A stretch of 64,000 nt of DNA from Cladopsammia gracilis (taxonomy: Eukaryota > Cnidaria > Anthozoa > Scleractinia > Dendrophylliidae): the NCBI GenBank assembly GCA_022457155.1, contig JAJGOT010000480.1, forward strand, positions 248,001 through 312,000, given 5' to 3'. Below are positions 44,337-54,891 of this stretch, one piece after another. Under the pieces are notes generated by a model, which made no database searches, had not been told where the DNA came from, and was given only the letters and a program-made list of their open reading frames with translations. The position numbers and the translations under genes are program-made. Position 1 is the first letter of the stretch; the number at the start of each line of letters is the position of its first letter.

Positions 44337-45745
44337 AGAGGGTGTCAATGGGGTTAACCGTCAACCGTCAAATGGCCAAAAAATTAACCGTCAACCGTCA
44401 AAAATGCAGTATTTTTACCGTCAACCGTCAAATACGCCAGCCAGTTTTAACCGTCAAACGTGTCAGATATCCTTTGTTAAGAAATAAAATGGAGCCAATT
44501 TATGCTGTTTATAAACGATAAGTTTAAATATTCACAAAACACATTTATCTGCAGGTCCTTTTACCCAACATTTACGGCTAAAGTCCGTCTGGAAACACTT
44601 CCGGTGCGGTAAAACGTCAGTCTTTTATTAAATAGTGACTTCCGTTCCTAAAGATCAACGTGATAAAGATCAAAGGTCATTTTACAGCATGTCCGATTTC
44701 CCTTTCGTAAACGGTCGATGCCATCATTAGCATTCATTAGTAACCAAGCCTTTTGTAATGGTCGATGCTATTTCTCTCTAGTTTATGCCTGTATTGGGAC
44801 AAAAATAGGCTATCATTATTAGATCAAATTGGGCCTAGGTAAAGCGATTATTAGATCTAAGCTGGATTCGCGGTTAGATAAGATTTAGGGTTAGGGTGAC
44901 CCGTTATTGATATATATTAAGAAAAGCACCTTTTATAATTAAATTTTTCTTGGTTTTGCCGGATCAACCCAGTGGTCTAGTCTGCATGTTAGCATGCAGA
45001 GGTTCCGGGTTCGAGTCCAGGTAATTATATTCCATTTTTCTTTTCCTGATAGAAAAAATAATTCTAAAATTGGTGAAAATTTTTCTAAGTGTCGCTAAAA
45101 TGGCATCGACCGTTTACGAAAGTGAAATGCCCCTCGCCGCCGCTGCTCTTTTTTCAAACACGATGTCAAGCATTGTAAAGGCGGTTGTAATCATTTATCG
45201 AAAAGGGGAGGAAAAGCCAATTGAGCGATATAAAGCACGTGTTTCAGTCTCAGAAGATAATAGGAACACATGTATCGACAATTTTAAAAAGCACCTAGCC
45301 GACTTTCTTTTTATTGCATCAACCACGATGAACAACAACAACTATTTTCCTTGACATTGATCTCTGTTGTGTTGGAAATTCTAATGATAATGACGTGAGT
45401 GGACTCGGTTCGACTTTTTGAGTGACCACTTCGTGGGACAGGCGATTATTGCGTCCAGCACGAACATAGGTGATGTAATTATGCTAATTAGACACTTGGT
45501 TCAGGTGGAAAACCCTTACTTTAATGCACAAATTGTAGGACTAATTGGTTTATTCAAGTATAGGTGAAATTCTATTCTTTTATAAAACACTAAAGTCAAA
45601 TTTACCGACTTAATTTCTAGTTATAACCGTCATTCTGAAAAATTAACCGTCAAGCGTCAAATGGCTTAAAATTTAACCGTCAACCGTCAAAACGACTTTT
45701 TTTTAACCGTCAGCCGTCAAACATACCCCCCCACTGAGACCCTCT
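44337..45745. mobile_element. 1.4-kb TIR element with clustered TTAACCGTCAACCGTCAAA motifs
   Basis: The ends are inverted (AGAGGGTGTCAATGGGG at the left and, reversed, AGAGGGTCTCAGTGGGGG at the right), and GATA flanks both sides (44333-44336, 45746-45749). Inside each end lie three or four copies of TTAACCGTCAACCGTCAAA, in the same orientation at both ends. An internal 23-bp inverted pair (44702-44724 / 45100-45122, CTTTCGTAAACGGTCGATGC) brackets a tRNA-like sequence. No transposase. The superfamily is uncertain because the duplication is only about 4 bp. Confidence 0.75.
44956..45022 (+). ncRNA. tRNA-like / tRNA-derived sequence with A and B boxes
   Basis: AGTGGTCTAGTCTG fits a pol III A box, and GGTTCGAGTCC at about 45008-45018 is a canonical B box. 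Between them CTGCATGTTAGCATGCAG forms an anticodon-like hairpin. The acceptor stem is not convincing, so this is a tRNA pseudogene or SINE head rather than a functional tRNA. Confidence 0.5.
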
Positions 45746-46144
45746 GATAAGTGTCCACAGCCTGCGGCATGCAAGACTTGTGAGAAAGTGTTTCTTGATC
45801 ACGGATAAGTGTCTATTAAAGATCCAAGAATGAAAATGCAATCATTTATAGGAGTAATAAACTCCTGTCATGTTCCTATATTGGAATCACGACTTCTTGC
45901 AGGTAGTTTTAGCTCTTTAGTTTATTCTTTTGTTGAGTAGTGACCTGGAGCTACACAGAACTTCCGTTGTCTTATCATGGCATTGCGATCACTGCATCCA
46001 ATAGTATATCCTCTGTACGCGAAGAACAGCTTCACTTGTAGAGTTGTACCAATGTATTTTGAATTCATTGAGACATACACGAGACTACACTACATATCTT
46101 TTGTACAACAAGCGTGTAATTCTCGTGAAGTAATGTTGTGCTCC

Positions 46145-46215
46145 ATGCGTACCATAATAATGGAGTAATTCCATAGTAATGGAGTAAATGGAGTAATGGA
46201 GTAATGGAATAAATA
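46145..46215. repeat. ATGGAGTA microsatellite
   Basis: Several AATGGAGTA units, some with insertions, run to an A-rich end at 46219. Confidence 0.75.
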
Positions 46216-46479
46216 AAAAAAGCCAACCCGGTTATAGGCCCATCGGTAACAAAACATTACTCCGGTTATACCCATTAATTCCTTATTCCTTTCTTAATTC
46301 CTTAACAGAAATTCTTTACAAAAGTTTACGCCTAAATGAAATTAACTCAAAGAACGCTTCTTTATGGCAATATTTTTTCTTGCCAGCCAAAAAACCCTTA
46401 CGAAGTTACATACTGTAAGCCCAGGGCTTATAAGCAGCATTTTACGGTATAGTCTCTGTAAAAAAAAATCACAAAGAAG

Positions 46480-47290
46480 TATAAAAAGAGACAGGCCAAA
46501 CACGACTCCCACTAGTCGCAAAATGTATTAAGTAGCCTTTAGGATAGCTTTCCCGAGTATACCTGCAAGATATTTGTCCCGTTAGATTACATTAGGCATA
46601 TATTAGGGTTTCTTTGGCTCAGAGTCGTGTTGCAAGATAAACAAGAGGCTGCAAGCAGCCTATACTCATGCGCATGTGTAAGAAAGTTTTATGATATCTA
46701 TATAAGAAGATGTCCGACATGGAGAAGAGTTACTCCTTTCATTCAGTCATCATTCCTGCAAACCACGTTGTTTACTTTTGAATGTTTTGTAAATGAAGGC
46801 TGTACCACAATGAAGCCAGTGATTCTTCTGACTGTTATACAATGTATATACCTAAATGTGAACATCAGTTATGTAAGTAGGGTTGTAGGAGATGCTGTCG
46901 TGACACTTCAGTAACGCTGTTTTACTGGAAGTGAGCAAAACAGGAAGTGTAAATGGCAAAGCTATGAACCAGAAGAGCACAATTTAAAATATGCGTACAT
47001 AAATTTGCATGCAAAATCGTGACACAAAGAAAAACGAAGGGCAAATTTTAACTCATGCAGCTTTGCGCATGAGTAATAAGTTTATGTTATCGCTATGAAA
47101 ATGTTAGGATCAGTAAATTTCTTTGTTCGTGATGCAGTGTTTAAGTCTGCGACGTGCAAGGCTTGTGAAAGAGTGTTTCTTCGTCACTCTGAGATGTATA
47201 AGTGTGTAAGAATGAAAATGTCAAAGACGACCACGACAGCTCTAGCAACTATGTTTAGTTCATTTCTGTTCTTGGTATAACTGTTTGTTA
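46480..47290 (+). repeat. Dispersed repeat family, copy R2
   Basis: It starts with AGGCCAAACACGACTCCCACT and continues with CTTTGGCTCAGAGTCGTGTTG and TGCAAGGCTTGTGAAAGAGTG in the same order as R1. Two open frames (46627-46914, 47095-47280) lie inside and may reflect an ancestral coding sequence, but no protein family is recognised. Confidence 0.65.
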
Positions 47291-47960
47291 ACAGTGACAC
47301 TGATTCAAACAAAAGTTAAGATGAGGGGATGAATACTGAGTAAGTTTACAGGAACTAGATTTCCACCTGAAACAGATTTTGACGATAAGATTGATGATGA
47401 TCCCAATAATGAAAACAGAGAACAAAGTTGTAAAGAATTTTACTTGAAAGGAGGAATGAAACTTTTTCGCAGAATAAAAGCTAAATCATTCATTTAGTTA
47501 TGTTTAATAAAATGGATGCTGAAGATTAATTGCAGAGAGCTCTTGATGCTTATCCCATGTAAAAATAAGATTTCAGCAAGTAAAACATGTTATATTCGAA
47601 AGGAAAGAAAGGAGAACTCTTAAAAAAAAGCCATGGGAGATCCTGAAAATAAGGAACGTGATCAGTTAGATACTGTAGCTCCGTCTGCTCAACATAACGA
47701 TGAGCAGGATATAAGTGAAGAAAACACGGCAATACAGTGAACTGTTTGGTTGTTTTAACCCATGTTTAGATAACAATCACCAAGGGAACAATCTTTCAAG
47801 TAATGCTGGAATTTTTTCTACAGCAAATGATAATGAAAAGCTGGTAATTAATCGTATGGATGATAACAGTTATAAAGAACTTGTTCATTCTTTGAACAGA
47901 GAACAAATGGAGTTTTTTTTACCATATGTTACTCTCTGTTAAAAACGACGAGAAGCAATT
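47290..47960 (+). pseudogene. Helitron Rep/helicase remnant
   Basis: The clearest part is 47855-47940 (DDNSYKELVHSLNREQMEFF), matching the start of the Pif1-type helicase domain of Helitrons (…LN.EQ..FF). The upstream acidic, Asn/Asp-rich stretches in several frames would be the Rep-helicase linker. Many stops and frame changes. Helitrons move by rolling-circle replication; this piece is inactive. Confidence 0.45.
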
Positions 47961-48070
47961 GACACTCTAACCTAAATGTCCAATTGCAACATCAAAAACA
48001 ATATTCGGACATAATATGACAGCATTGCATGATGGGAAAAACTTACAGGAGATAGCCCAGAGGGCACTTT

Positions 48071-48130
48071 GATATTACTACAGCACTGTTTCGTATGGTC
48101 AAATGATGACCACACTCATCAGGTAATATC
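48071..48130 (-). ncRNA. Hammerhead ribozyme (Penelope terminal repeat)
   Basis: On the minus strand: CTGATGA core, a 9-bp stem II (GTGTGGTCA with its partner TTGACCATAC) and GAAA. A short stem III (ACAG/CTGT) and a GUA cleavage triplet follow. Stem I is eight perfect pairs (GATATTAC with GTAATATC). All conserved core bases of the hammerhead are present. It lies about 100 bp beyond the stop of the GIY-YIG frame, on the same strand, as described for Penelope-like elements. Not tested for activity. Confidence 0.8.
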
Positions 48131-48233
48131 AACGATTGACCGTTAAATTACAAAAACTGGCTATAAAAGCGGGAATACGGTTGCTATGAGATATAAAAAC
48201 ATGCGTTATTTTATCATATAAATCATGTGAGTG

Positions 48234-48739
48234 CTATTTATAATTTGGGAGATTGTGTTTCTTTATTATAAAGTTCTTGAGGAGGTATCTGTTTCTGTGG
48301 GGGCATGAACTTGCTAACTCATTTCGTTTGTTTAGACTGCAGAGATCCTTTTTATAGATGATTATGAATTTTTCAAAAAGACATAAATTACATTTCTTAG
48401 TAATGTTGTTGTAAGGTTTGCATTGTTTGATGATTTCCCACTTAAGGCTGAAAGGCTTGTTGTTGTCTTTGAGTGTCCATATGTGTTTGGATAATTCCGT
48501 TTCGTGTCTCTTGTTTTGATGTCGGAAGGAAGATGTGTGGTTCCTGTAACGTTCTTTAAAGTTTGTCGCGAGTCCTACGTATGAATCTGTTGATGTTTCA
48601 GTTGTGACTGTTGCTTGGTAAACTACGTTTGTTGTGAGGCATTTTCCTTCGAGGGGACATTGATCTTTTTTTCGGCAGTTACTCTCTTTGTCGAGTGTTT
48701 GTGACTGGTTGCAATCTGATAGCAGTTTTTATCTCGTTA
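48234..48739 (-). CDS. Penelope-like GIY-YIG endonuclease domain (fragment, open frame)
   Basis: An uninterrupted minus-strand frame of about 168 codons without a standard start encodes a Cys-rich lead (CRKKDQCPLEGKCLT), the GIY-YIG pair as VVYQATV and YVGLATNFKERYRNH, a KRHETELSKHIW segment and a terminal Cys motif (CKPYNNITKKCNLC) before TAG at 48234-48236. This is the C-terminal nuclease of Penelope-like polyproteins, which cuts the target to prime reverse transcription. The RT part is absent; sequence above about 48740 is unrelated. The open frame suggests recent origin. Confidence 0.75.
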
Positions 48740-49720
48740 AAGCGCATGCGCGCGAAACGAGATATAGGAGTCAGTAGAATATGGGGACAAAAGTTGTTAA
48801 CAAATTTTTGTGGACTTTTGTCCGGGGGGGTTAGTTGTTTCTTCTTTATAGAAGCTATATTAGGGCATTGAGGATATGGTTGGTTAAACCGGTTAGGATT
48901 TCAAGAAGGGCGTCACATACTGCTCCTAAAATTTTTGGGGAGCACCCCCGGACCTATTGTTAATTTCCCTTGGGTATCGGGATGTCAAAACTTGTGATGA
49001 ACTTGTCATATCTCACATTACGTTACCGCAAAGGTATTAAGTTCTTCTTAAGTATCGATATCTCACGTTACCTATCAGTTTCAATCATTTGTCGTAAAGC
49101 CATTTAAGCTGCCTTGCGTTTTTTTTTTTTTTTTTGGCAAACGCAGTTTGAGAATTTCACGGTGTATTTTTACGAATGGAGACGTTTTAAGAAAGTTAAA
49201 TGGGACGGGAAAGTTTGTGTTTTAATATGAGCGATATGGTAAAGCAAAATTGCGTTTGTTCTATTTTGATTCATTGCTATTACGGTTTGATTATGCAATA
49301 GTATGGGAAAGACGTCATAGTTTTGTTAATTTAGCTACCGTGCACAAGGATATTTTGCGGTTCGCGGAGACAGCTAAAATTTCTGCTGGAAGGAAATGTT
49401 TGCGGATTTCTGGTGAAGTATAAATAAAATCCAAGGCATCGGTATTAAACTGCAATTTTACTTCCTGACCGGAGGTTGTATAGTTCCCATAGTTATGGTT
49501 GCTGTTCTGGCGCCAATATGAACATAAACAACGAGAAAACTAGTGAGTGAATTATTGTACCTTGTTGTAAAAACGTATCAGTATTATGATAACAGTCTCT
49601 GGTTCTTTTGAGGACGTGTCTGGAGTTGAATCGGGAATACAAATGACTGTTGTGCTGGTTGTCTAGGAGTTCACTGTTATGAGAGTTATGAGTTATGAGA
49701 GTTCACCGCTCTGTAAAATG
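48740..49720. other. Non-coding, no recognised feature
   Basis: Contains a 17-T tract near 49118-49134 and a GCGCATGCGCGCG patch at about 48742. No gene supported. Confidence 0.5.
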
Positions 49721-49727
49721 AGGACCG

Positions 49728-49810
49728 GATGGCGGCGGATGGCGGATGGCGGACGGCGGATAATAAAATGCGGATAACAAAATGCGGATGATAAAATGCG
49801 GATGAAAAAA
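49728..49810. repeat. GGCGGAT / ATGCGGATAA microsatellite
   Basis: Tandem GGATGGC(GGC) units change into AAATGCGGATAA units, ending in an A tract. Confidence 0.85.
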
Positions 49811-50215
49811 AAAACAGAAAAATAATTCCTTACGATTTTTACCAAAAAAACAAAAAACAAAGAAAGAAAAGAAGCAGAAATAACTTTAAAATGGCACGAA
49901 ACAAAAACACGAAACATTAACTTTATTGTCCAAACTGTCTTCAAGTTCCACTTCATGCCTCACTCAACCCTAGTTGGAAAATATATGAATGTTGCGTTTC
50001 GAGTTTGACCGATTGTGCAGTCTGCACGTGTTTGAGGATGGAGTCCGACGAGTGTGACGATTACGGGCTTTTAAAATCTGTGTTTAGGAAACGGTAAGTT
50101 AGTAGAGTTCTTAAATTCGATTTAACTTCACCTGTTACTTTGCTTCACAAACAATCTTTTCTGACTTTTTATTCGTGTTTGTATCTGGTTCGTTGAAGAG
50201 TCAGGAAGGTGATGC

Positions 50216-50376
50216 AATTGAGTGTTTTTATCATAGATATGTTAAAAGGGTTAATTACTACACTAGTTTCCGTTATGGATATCTTTGGAATGCATGTATT
50301 CAGATAAGACCTTTTTGAGTGTTCCACTGTCACGATCATTCATTCCTGTGTTATCCTTTGTGAAAGCAAGAGCAAC
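50216..50376 (+). repeat. Split direct repeat A1 (A2 at 51983-52143)
   Basis: 161 bp, starts AATTGAGTGTTTTTATCATA and ends AAGCAAGAGCAAC. The only difference seen from A2 is GAGTGTTCC versus GAGCGTTCC. Confidence 0.85.
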
Positions 50377-50377
50377 A

Positions 50378-50800
50378 ATTCCGACCGCCATTACTGTGTC
50401 CGATCCAGAACTGTTGGCATGTGATGCTTGTCTTGATGCTTGTGGTGCAGTGTGTTTTGGGGAATTCTTCCATGCCAAGTTTCCTCCTTTTATTGCTAGT
50501 CAATATTTGAACATTAACCAGCTCGAACTGCTTACAATCAGGTCAGCGTATACGCACTGAACAATCAACGTTCAACGAACGCCTTCATGCAGCGTTGTCT
50601 ACGTGAAATTTGGTTGTTGCTGTCTCTTAACAATATCCGTTTATCTGCGCGTTACATTTGCGGGAAGTCATAGTCTAACGTTTTAGCGGATGCGTTGAGT
50701 CGTTCTTACTTAGACTCCTCGTACTCAGACTATTTGCAGCATGCCGTAGCTACCTTGAACCTTACCCAAGAATTTCCTAGCGACTCTATGTTCGTTTTTA
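50378..50800 (+). pseudogene. DIRS/Ngaro-type RNase H remnant
   Basis: The frame to 50560 has LLACDACLDACGAVCFGEFF (an RNase H Asp region) and QYLNINQLELLTI (the Glu motif). After a frame change, the ALSRSYLDSSYSDYLQHAV-like stretch at about 50690-50745 matches the end of RNase H in these elements. It would remove RNA from the cDNA hybrid. Broken. Confidence 0.6.
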
Positions 50801-50912
50801 ATGTATATTAAGTAGCTACTTCCATTTATTTTCATAGATCCTTATTAAGTTTATTGATTTTTCTTTCTTTCAATCTGTTTTTCAATTTTATCTCGCAGAT
50901 CACATCGACGCT

Positions 50913-51800
50913 TTGCAGCAGTATTTAGGAACTATCCAGGTCCATGCTTTTTGCGACTCCACAAAGCGCTCTATGAGATGCTATATGCGAACATATTTAT
51001 TGTTTTGCCAATATTTCGATTTCTTGCCTTTCCCAGTTTCTAAATCCGTTTATTTGCTTTATTTAGTTTTTTTTGTCACGTTCTTTAACGTCATACCGTT
51101 CGATCGTTAATTATTTGAGCATTATTTCACATATTAACCGCTCGTGTGGTGCCAGTTTTGCCTTTCTTGACGATTTAATATGACGTTTATCTTGCCAAAC
51201 GAGCAGTGCGTCGGATCTTGGGTGATTGTGTCGCACGAAAAGAACCGATCACTGTTGAGATCCTTTTACAATTGTCCCGTCTTTTCGATTTAGATAATCA
51301 TTTGCACGTCTGCATGCGTGCTTTATTTTTAGTAGCCTTCTTTTCTTTTTTACGTATCTCTAATTTAGTAGTCTGAAATTGGCGATTTCCAGGCGTGTTT
51401 TTTGACACTATCTAGCATGACTTTCACACCGCAAGGGGTTTTGTTGCGCATCACGCGCACTAAGACACTCCAGTTTCGGGAGCGGGTTTTAGAAATTCCC
51501 TTGCCGTTTATTCCCGGTTCGCCCCTTTGTCCTGTCACCGCGCTTAGGCAGTATTTAGCTGGTGTACAATTGTCGCCCTCTTCACCATTATTCGTTTGTC
51601 AATCTCGGGGATCGTACAGGCCTATCTTGGCTCACCAGTATAATGCTCTTTCAACCATTGGGTTTAATCCCGCACAGTATTCCTCACACAGTATTCCTCG
51701 CACAGTTTTCGTCGCGGAGGCGCTACATTTGCTTTTTGTAATCGAGCGCCTACAGCTTTTATTAAATCGCATGGCGATTAGAAGAGTGACGCATATTTAA
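50913..51800 (+). pseudogene. DIRS/Ngaro-type tyrosine recombinase remnant
   Basis: Part 1 (50913-51110) resembles the SAM-like core-binding half (QVHAFCDSTKRSMRCYMRTYLLFCQY). Part 2 (51402-51800) resembles the catalytic half (ITRTKTLQFRERVLEIPLP, then PLFVCQSRGSYRPI). The catalytic His-x-x-Arg and Tyr are not clearly preserved because of frameshifts. In active elements it integrates circular cDNA without target duplication. Confidence 0.6.
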
Positions 51801-51946
51801 TCTATCTCACTCTTTCCAACGAAAATAATTTTAAAATTATCCATTCTATCACAACCAGACTCTCTCCCACATCGTAACTTCTTCTTCTCAAACCCTTTTT
51901 TTATTCTTTTTCCCCTTTGGGTTTGGCGGTTTATTGAATAAACATA

Positions 51947-52268
51947 CGTTTAACCCCATCTACTGAGTCTGTTTGTGGTAGTAATTGAGTGTTTTTATCA
52001 TAGATATGTTAAAAGGGTTAATTACTACACTAGTTTCCGTTATGGATATCTTTGGAATGCATGTATTCAGATAAGACCTTTTTGAGCGTTCCACTGTCAC
52101 GATCATTCATTCCTGTGTTATCCTTTGTGAAAGCAAGAGCAACCCCCCCCCCCCCCCCCACCCCTCACCCGGTTTAGGGTGTTGTTTCTTGTGCAGTATC
52201 AATTTGAATAAACATAGTTCAACATCCGTTTAACCCCATCTACTGAGTCTGTTTGTGGTAGTAATTGA
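51947..52268 (+). repeat. Split direct repeats B1 and B2
   Basis: CGTTTAACCCCATCTACTGA followed by GTCTGTTTGTGGTAGTAATTGA at 51947-51988 and again at 52227-52268, with A2 and a C tract between. Confidence 0.8.
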
Positions 52269-52536
52269 TAAGAAAAAGTGCGTGTGCTATAGCTTTGAAG
52301 TTGTTAACTATTTTCCTCTCGTATGTTATTGTGTTTGGCCATTTATAATCGCCAAAATGGGAATCTGAATAACTGGTAATATATATTTAAAGTTAACTTG
52401 GTCAGGGGTGAAAGAGTTTTGTTTCCTAAGTACTAGAAAATCATACTTTTCATACTTTTCACGTTTTTTAAATTTGGCTTTCTTTACATTTATCTATTAA
52501 ACATATGATACATATATTAATTTGAGAATATCAGTA

Positions 52537-52675
52537 TTATAAAAGTGACAGGCCAAACACGACTCCCGCTAGTTGCATAATGTATAAAGAAACCTCTAGA
52601 ATAGCTTTCCCAAGAAGGTCTACGAGATATTTGTTCCCCTTTGATCACCAAAATAGAGATGTGACAAATGCTCGT
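52537..52675 (+). repeat. Dispersed repeat family, copy R3 (left flank of the THAP transposon)
   Basis: AGGCCAAACACGACTCCCGCT and the next about 110 bp match R1 and R2. The sequence stops where the transposon TIR begins. R4 at 59190 could be the other half of the same copy. Confidence 0.6.
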
Positions 52676-52938
52676 ACTGAAACGAAATTTTCGATTGTGA
52701 TATTTTCCCTTAATTTTATACTTTGAAGGTAGCTGAACATCATGGTGCATTTCGTTTTTTGCACAGAAAAGTGTAAATCGCATTTTTCAACCGTCAAAAT
52801 CGTTAATTTTTTTATTTACCGTGTCCGGGCCCTGGACCCGAGAATGGGGAGCTTGGTGACGTCACTGGTTGTGTACGCAAACTCGGCGTGTTGTTTATTC
52901 GGCTTTCATCCTGCTTGCGTTTTGTAAATTGTAAAACC

Positions 52939-54104
52939 ATGTCTGATAGCGAGCATTCGACGAGTGATTCTTCATCAGAAAAACGTGATGCGAGCAGTAA
53001 CAGTGATGGAGATGATACTGGCGTCAATTTTATGTTTAGAAGCGATTTTGCACCGTACCAGAACGAACCTTTGGCGGCGAATAATGTAATGGCGGCGAAT
53101 GATAGCCCTAGTAGCGATGAAGAAGGGGATGAAGATGGCATTTTGCCTTCCGTTTTGGAGCAGCGCTTTGAAGGACAAGTACCTGTGAATGAATGGTGAG
53201 GGCTAGTCGATATTTCTTTTCGTTTCTTTTATAAATAGAGGCTGAGATAAGTGATTTCTTTCGATAGGTGTACGTGTGGAAATTGCCGAGTTGAGCAATT
53301 GGTTGGTGCACGAGAATTTCGCTGCTGTTTTGAAATCATCCAGGCGAGCGGAAAATTTACATTTGAAGGTCTCGACGTACAGTGCATAATAAACCATCCT
53401 GACTTTTCGGCTCTAACAAACCGGACTGTACTTAATCAGGTCGGTCCGCTTCTAAGGGATAAAGATGGAAGGCACTATCGACGTAGAAATAACCAGGAAA
53501 ACAAGTGAGTTCTTGTGGAGGCGACAGTTCGGTAAAAATGATTTATAAAATCTTTGCAAAATCTTATTATGTACAGGGTTCAGATGAAAGAAATCTTTTT
53601 GTGACTTTAACTGCGACTTACAATCAGTCTTACACCAGAGACAGTGTAGTTGTGATCTCGATTGTGGTAATTCAAAGCAATCCAAACAATATTTTGATAG
53701 GCCACCAAACATGTTTAGGTTTACGTGGAACTGAATTCGCTTATTTTAGCAGACTTTACCCAGTTAACTTTTTTTATTCGTTTGAAGTAATTGTTTTTAT
53801 GGTATACATATACTGTTTGTAGCTACTCCGAATATTGCAACAAAAAATTATCACAAACTGTTCTCTAGAAGAAGTTATATTTTTTCTGCAATGTAAGCTC
53901 AGTTTGGTTTTTTGAATCTTTAGGTTTCTAAGAGCTGTGTCCTATCGCTGGTTGGCAAGGTGGTTATTTGGTCCCTTAGGGTGGGAGAATACCCGACCCT
54001 TGCCTTCCTGTGTTTACCATAAGATACGCACACAATTTTATACACATGAGACCACAGGATTTGCATCTGGACAGGAAAGAGCTACCGGTAATGAAAATCC
54101 CTGA
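52939..54104 (+). CDS. P2RX7-like Cys/His-domain protein, three exons (224 aa)
   Basis: Exons 52939-53195, 53268-53504 and 53924-54104 join in frame with consensus splice sites (GAATG|GTGAGG, ATAG|GTG, AACAA|GTGAGT, TTTAG|GTTT). The N-terminus is Ser/Asp/Glu-rich and probably disordered. Exons 1-2 join as WCTCGNC followed by CCFEI and CIINHPDFSAL. Exon 3 gives VSYRWLARWLFGPLGWENTR and PLPSCVYHKIR. This Cys/His pattern is that of the zinc-binding intracellular domain of P2X7 receptors, which also occurs in many transposon-linked invertebrate genes. There is no channel or membrane segment. It probably serves the element, perhaps in DNA binding; role unknown. Confidence 0.75.
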
Positions 54105-54890
54105 ACTTTGTATGCACCTTTTTTCCCGAGTTTTTATTGGTTTGTAAGAAGAGAAGAGTCTGGACAAAAGAAACACTCTTCAAGGCATTCAAATGTAAAT
54201 TTTCCTCTCGCTGGAGTACTGTCGTGTACATCATCTTGGTTCATTCTCAGCCATCATCCATTTGACAGCTGGCTCATACCTACATGTTCCTGTCACTCAT
54301 GGAATTCCTCATTCAAAGCACTGTAACAATCCCTTATGATACTACAACAGATGGCACAATGGCAGTGTCGTCCTCAGTGAGTTCATCTACATTGTCACTG
54401 GTTATGCTTGTTAAAGTGCAAAATTGCTTCTAAAGATGGAATGTCTGCTAATATCACCCATAAAAGATAAGATCTGGTATTTGGTAAGAATTTGTGAAAT
54501 GAAAAAAAATGCTATATACCATATTTAATCAAATAAAGGCCTCCTCTGTTATAATGTAAAGTTTAATTTTTTGGCCTAACAACACTTTGTTTGAATGTAA
54601 AACCACAACCAATCAATACATGTTCAGTGTACAAACACTCAACTGTTTTTTTTTTCAGTCTTGAATGGTTGTTCCAATGCCTGTTTTTGATTGTGATTGA
54701 CTAGACTAATCACATTGATTTGTTTGGTTTTGGTTTTACAACACAACCACTCTATAAAGGTGGAAGTAACATTTAATTTCCTGGAAAATACTGTACATGT
54801 ACTGCAACCGAAACACAAATAGTTCTTAATTTTTAAGAAAATCCCCTGAAACCATGTAAAATTATGTCATTGTCCAATAATATTGCTTAT
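54105..54890. other. Intergenic region between the convergent transposon genes
   Basis: 3' regions of both genes. It contains an ACCATATTTAATCAAATAAA string related to the dispersed palindrome at 7185. No gene supported. Confidence 0.5.
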
Positions 54891-54891
54891 A

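Larger units (their letters stand above)
43918..45990 (+). repeat. Dispersed repeat family, copy R1 (interrupted at 44337-45745)
   Basis: Sequence such as GGCCAAACACGATTCCCACT and, after the insertion, TGCAAGACTTGTGAGAAAGTG and GACTTCTTGCAGG is shared in the same order with copies near 46480-47290, 52537-52675 and 59190-59690. The family is at least 700 bp, non-coding as far as I can see, and unidentified. Confidence 0.65.
50216..52268 (+). mobile_element. Ngaro/DIRS-like retrotransposon, internally deleted, with split direct repeats
   Basis: A 161-bp block at 50216-50376 recurs at 51983-52143 with one base difference, and a 42-bp block at 51947-51988 recurs at 52227-52268. The order A1, coding, B1A2, B2 is the split-direct-repeat plan of Ngaro-type tyrosine-recombinase retroelements. 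Between lie RNase H-like and tyrosine-recombinase-like frames. The gag and RT are missing, presumably deleted between A1 and RNase H. A C tract at about 52145-52159 separates A2 from B2. Confidence 0.65.

Noticed and set aside
45070..45354. 94-codon frame inside the 1.4-kb TIR element
   Set aside because: No transposase motif; overlaps the 23-bp inverted repeat; no sign of splicing or conservation.
50038..50093. First exon (ATG to ACG|GTAAGT)
   Set aside because: Short acidic start with a good donor, but no downstream exon could be joined with confidence.
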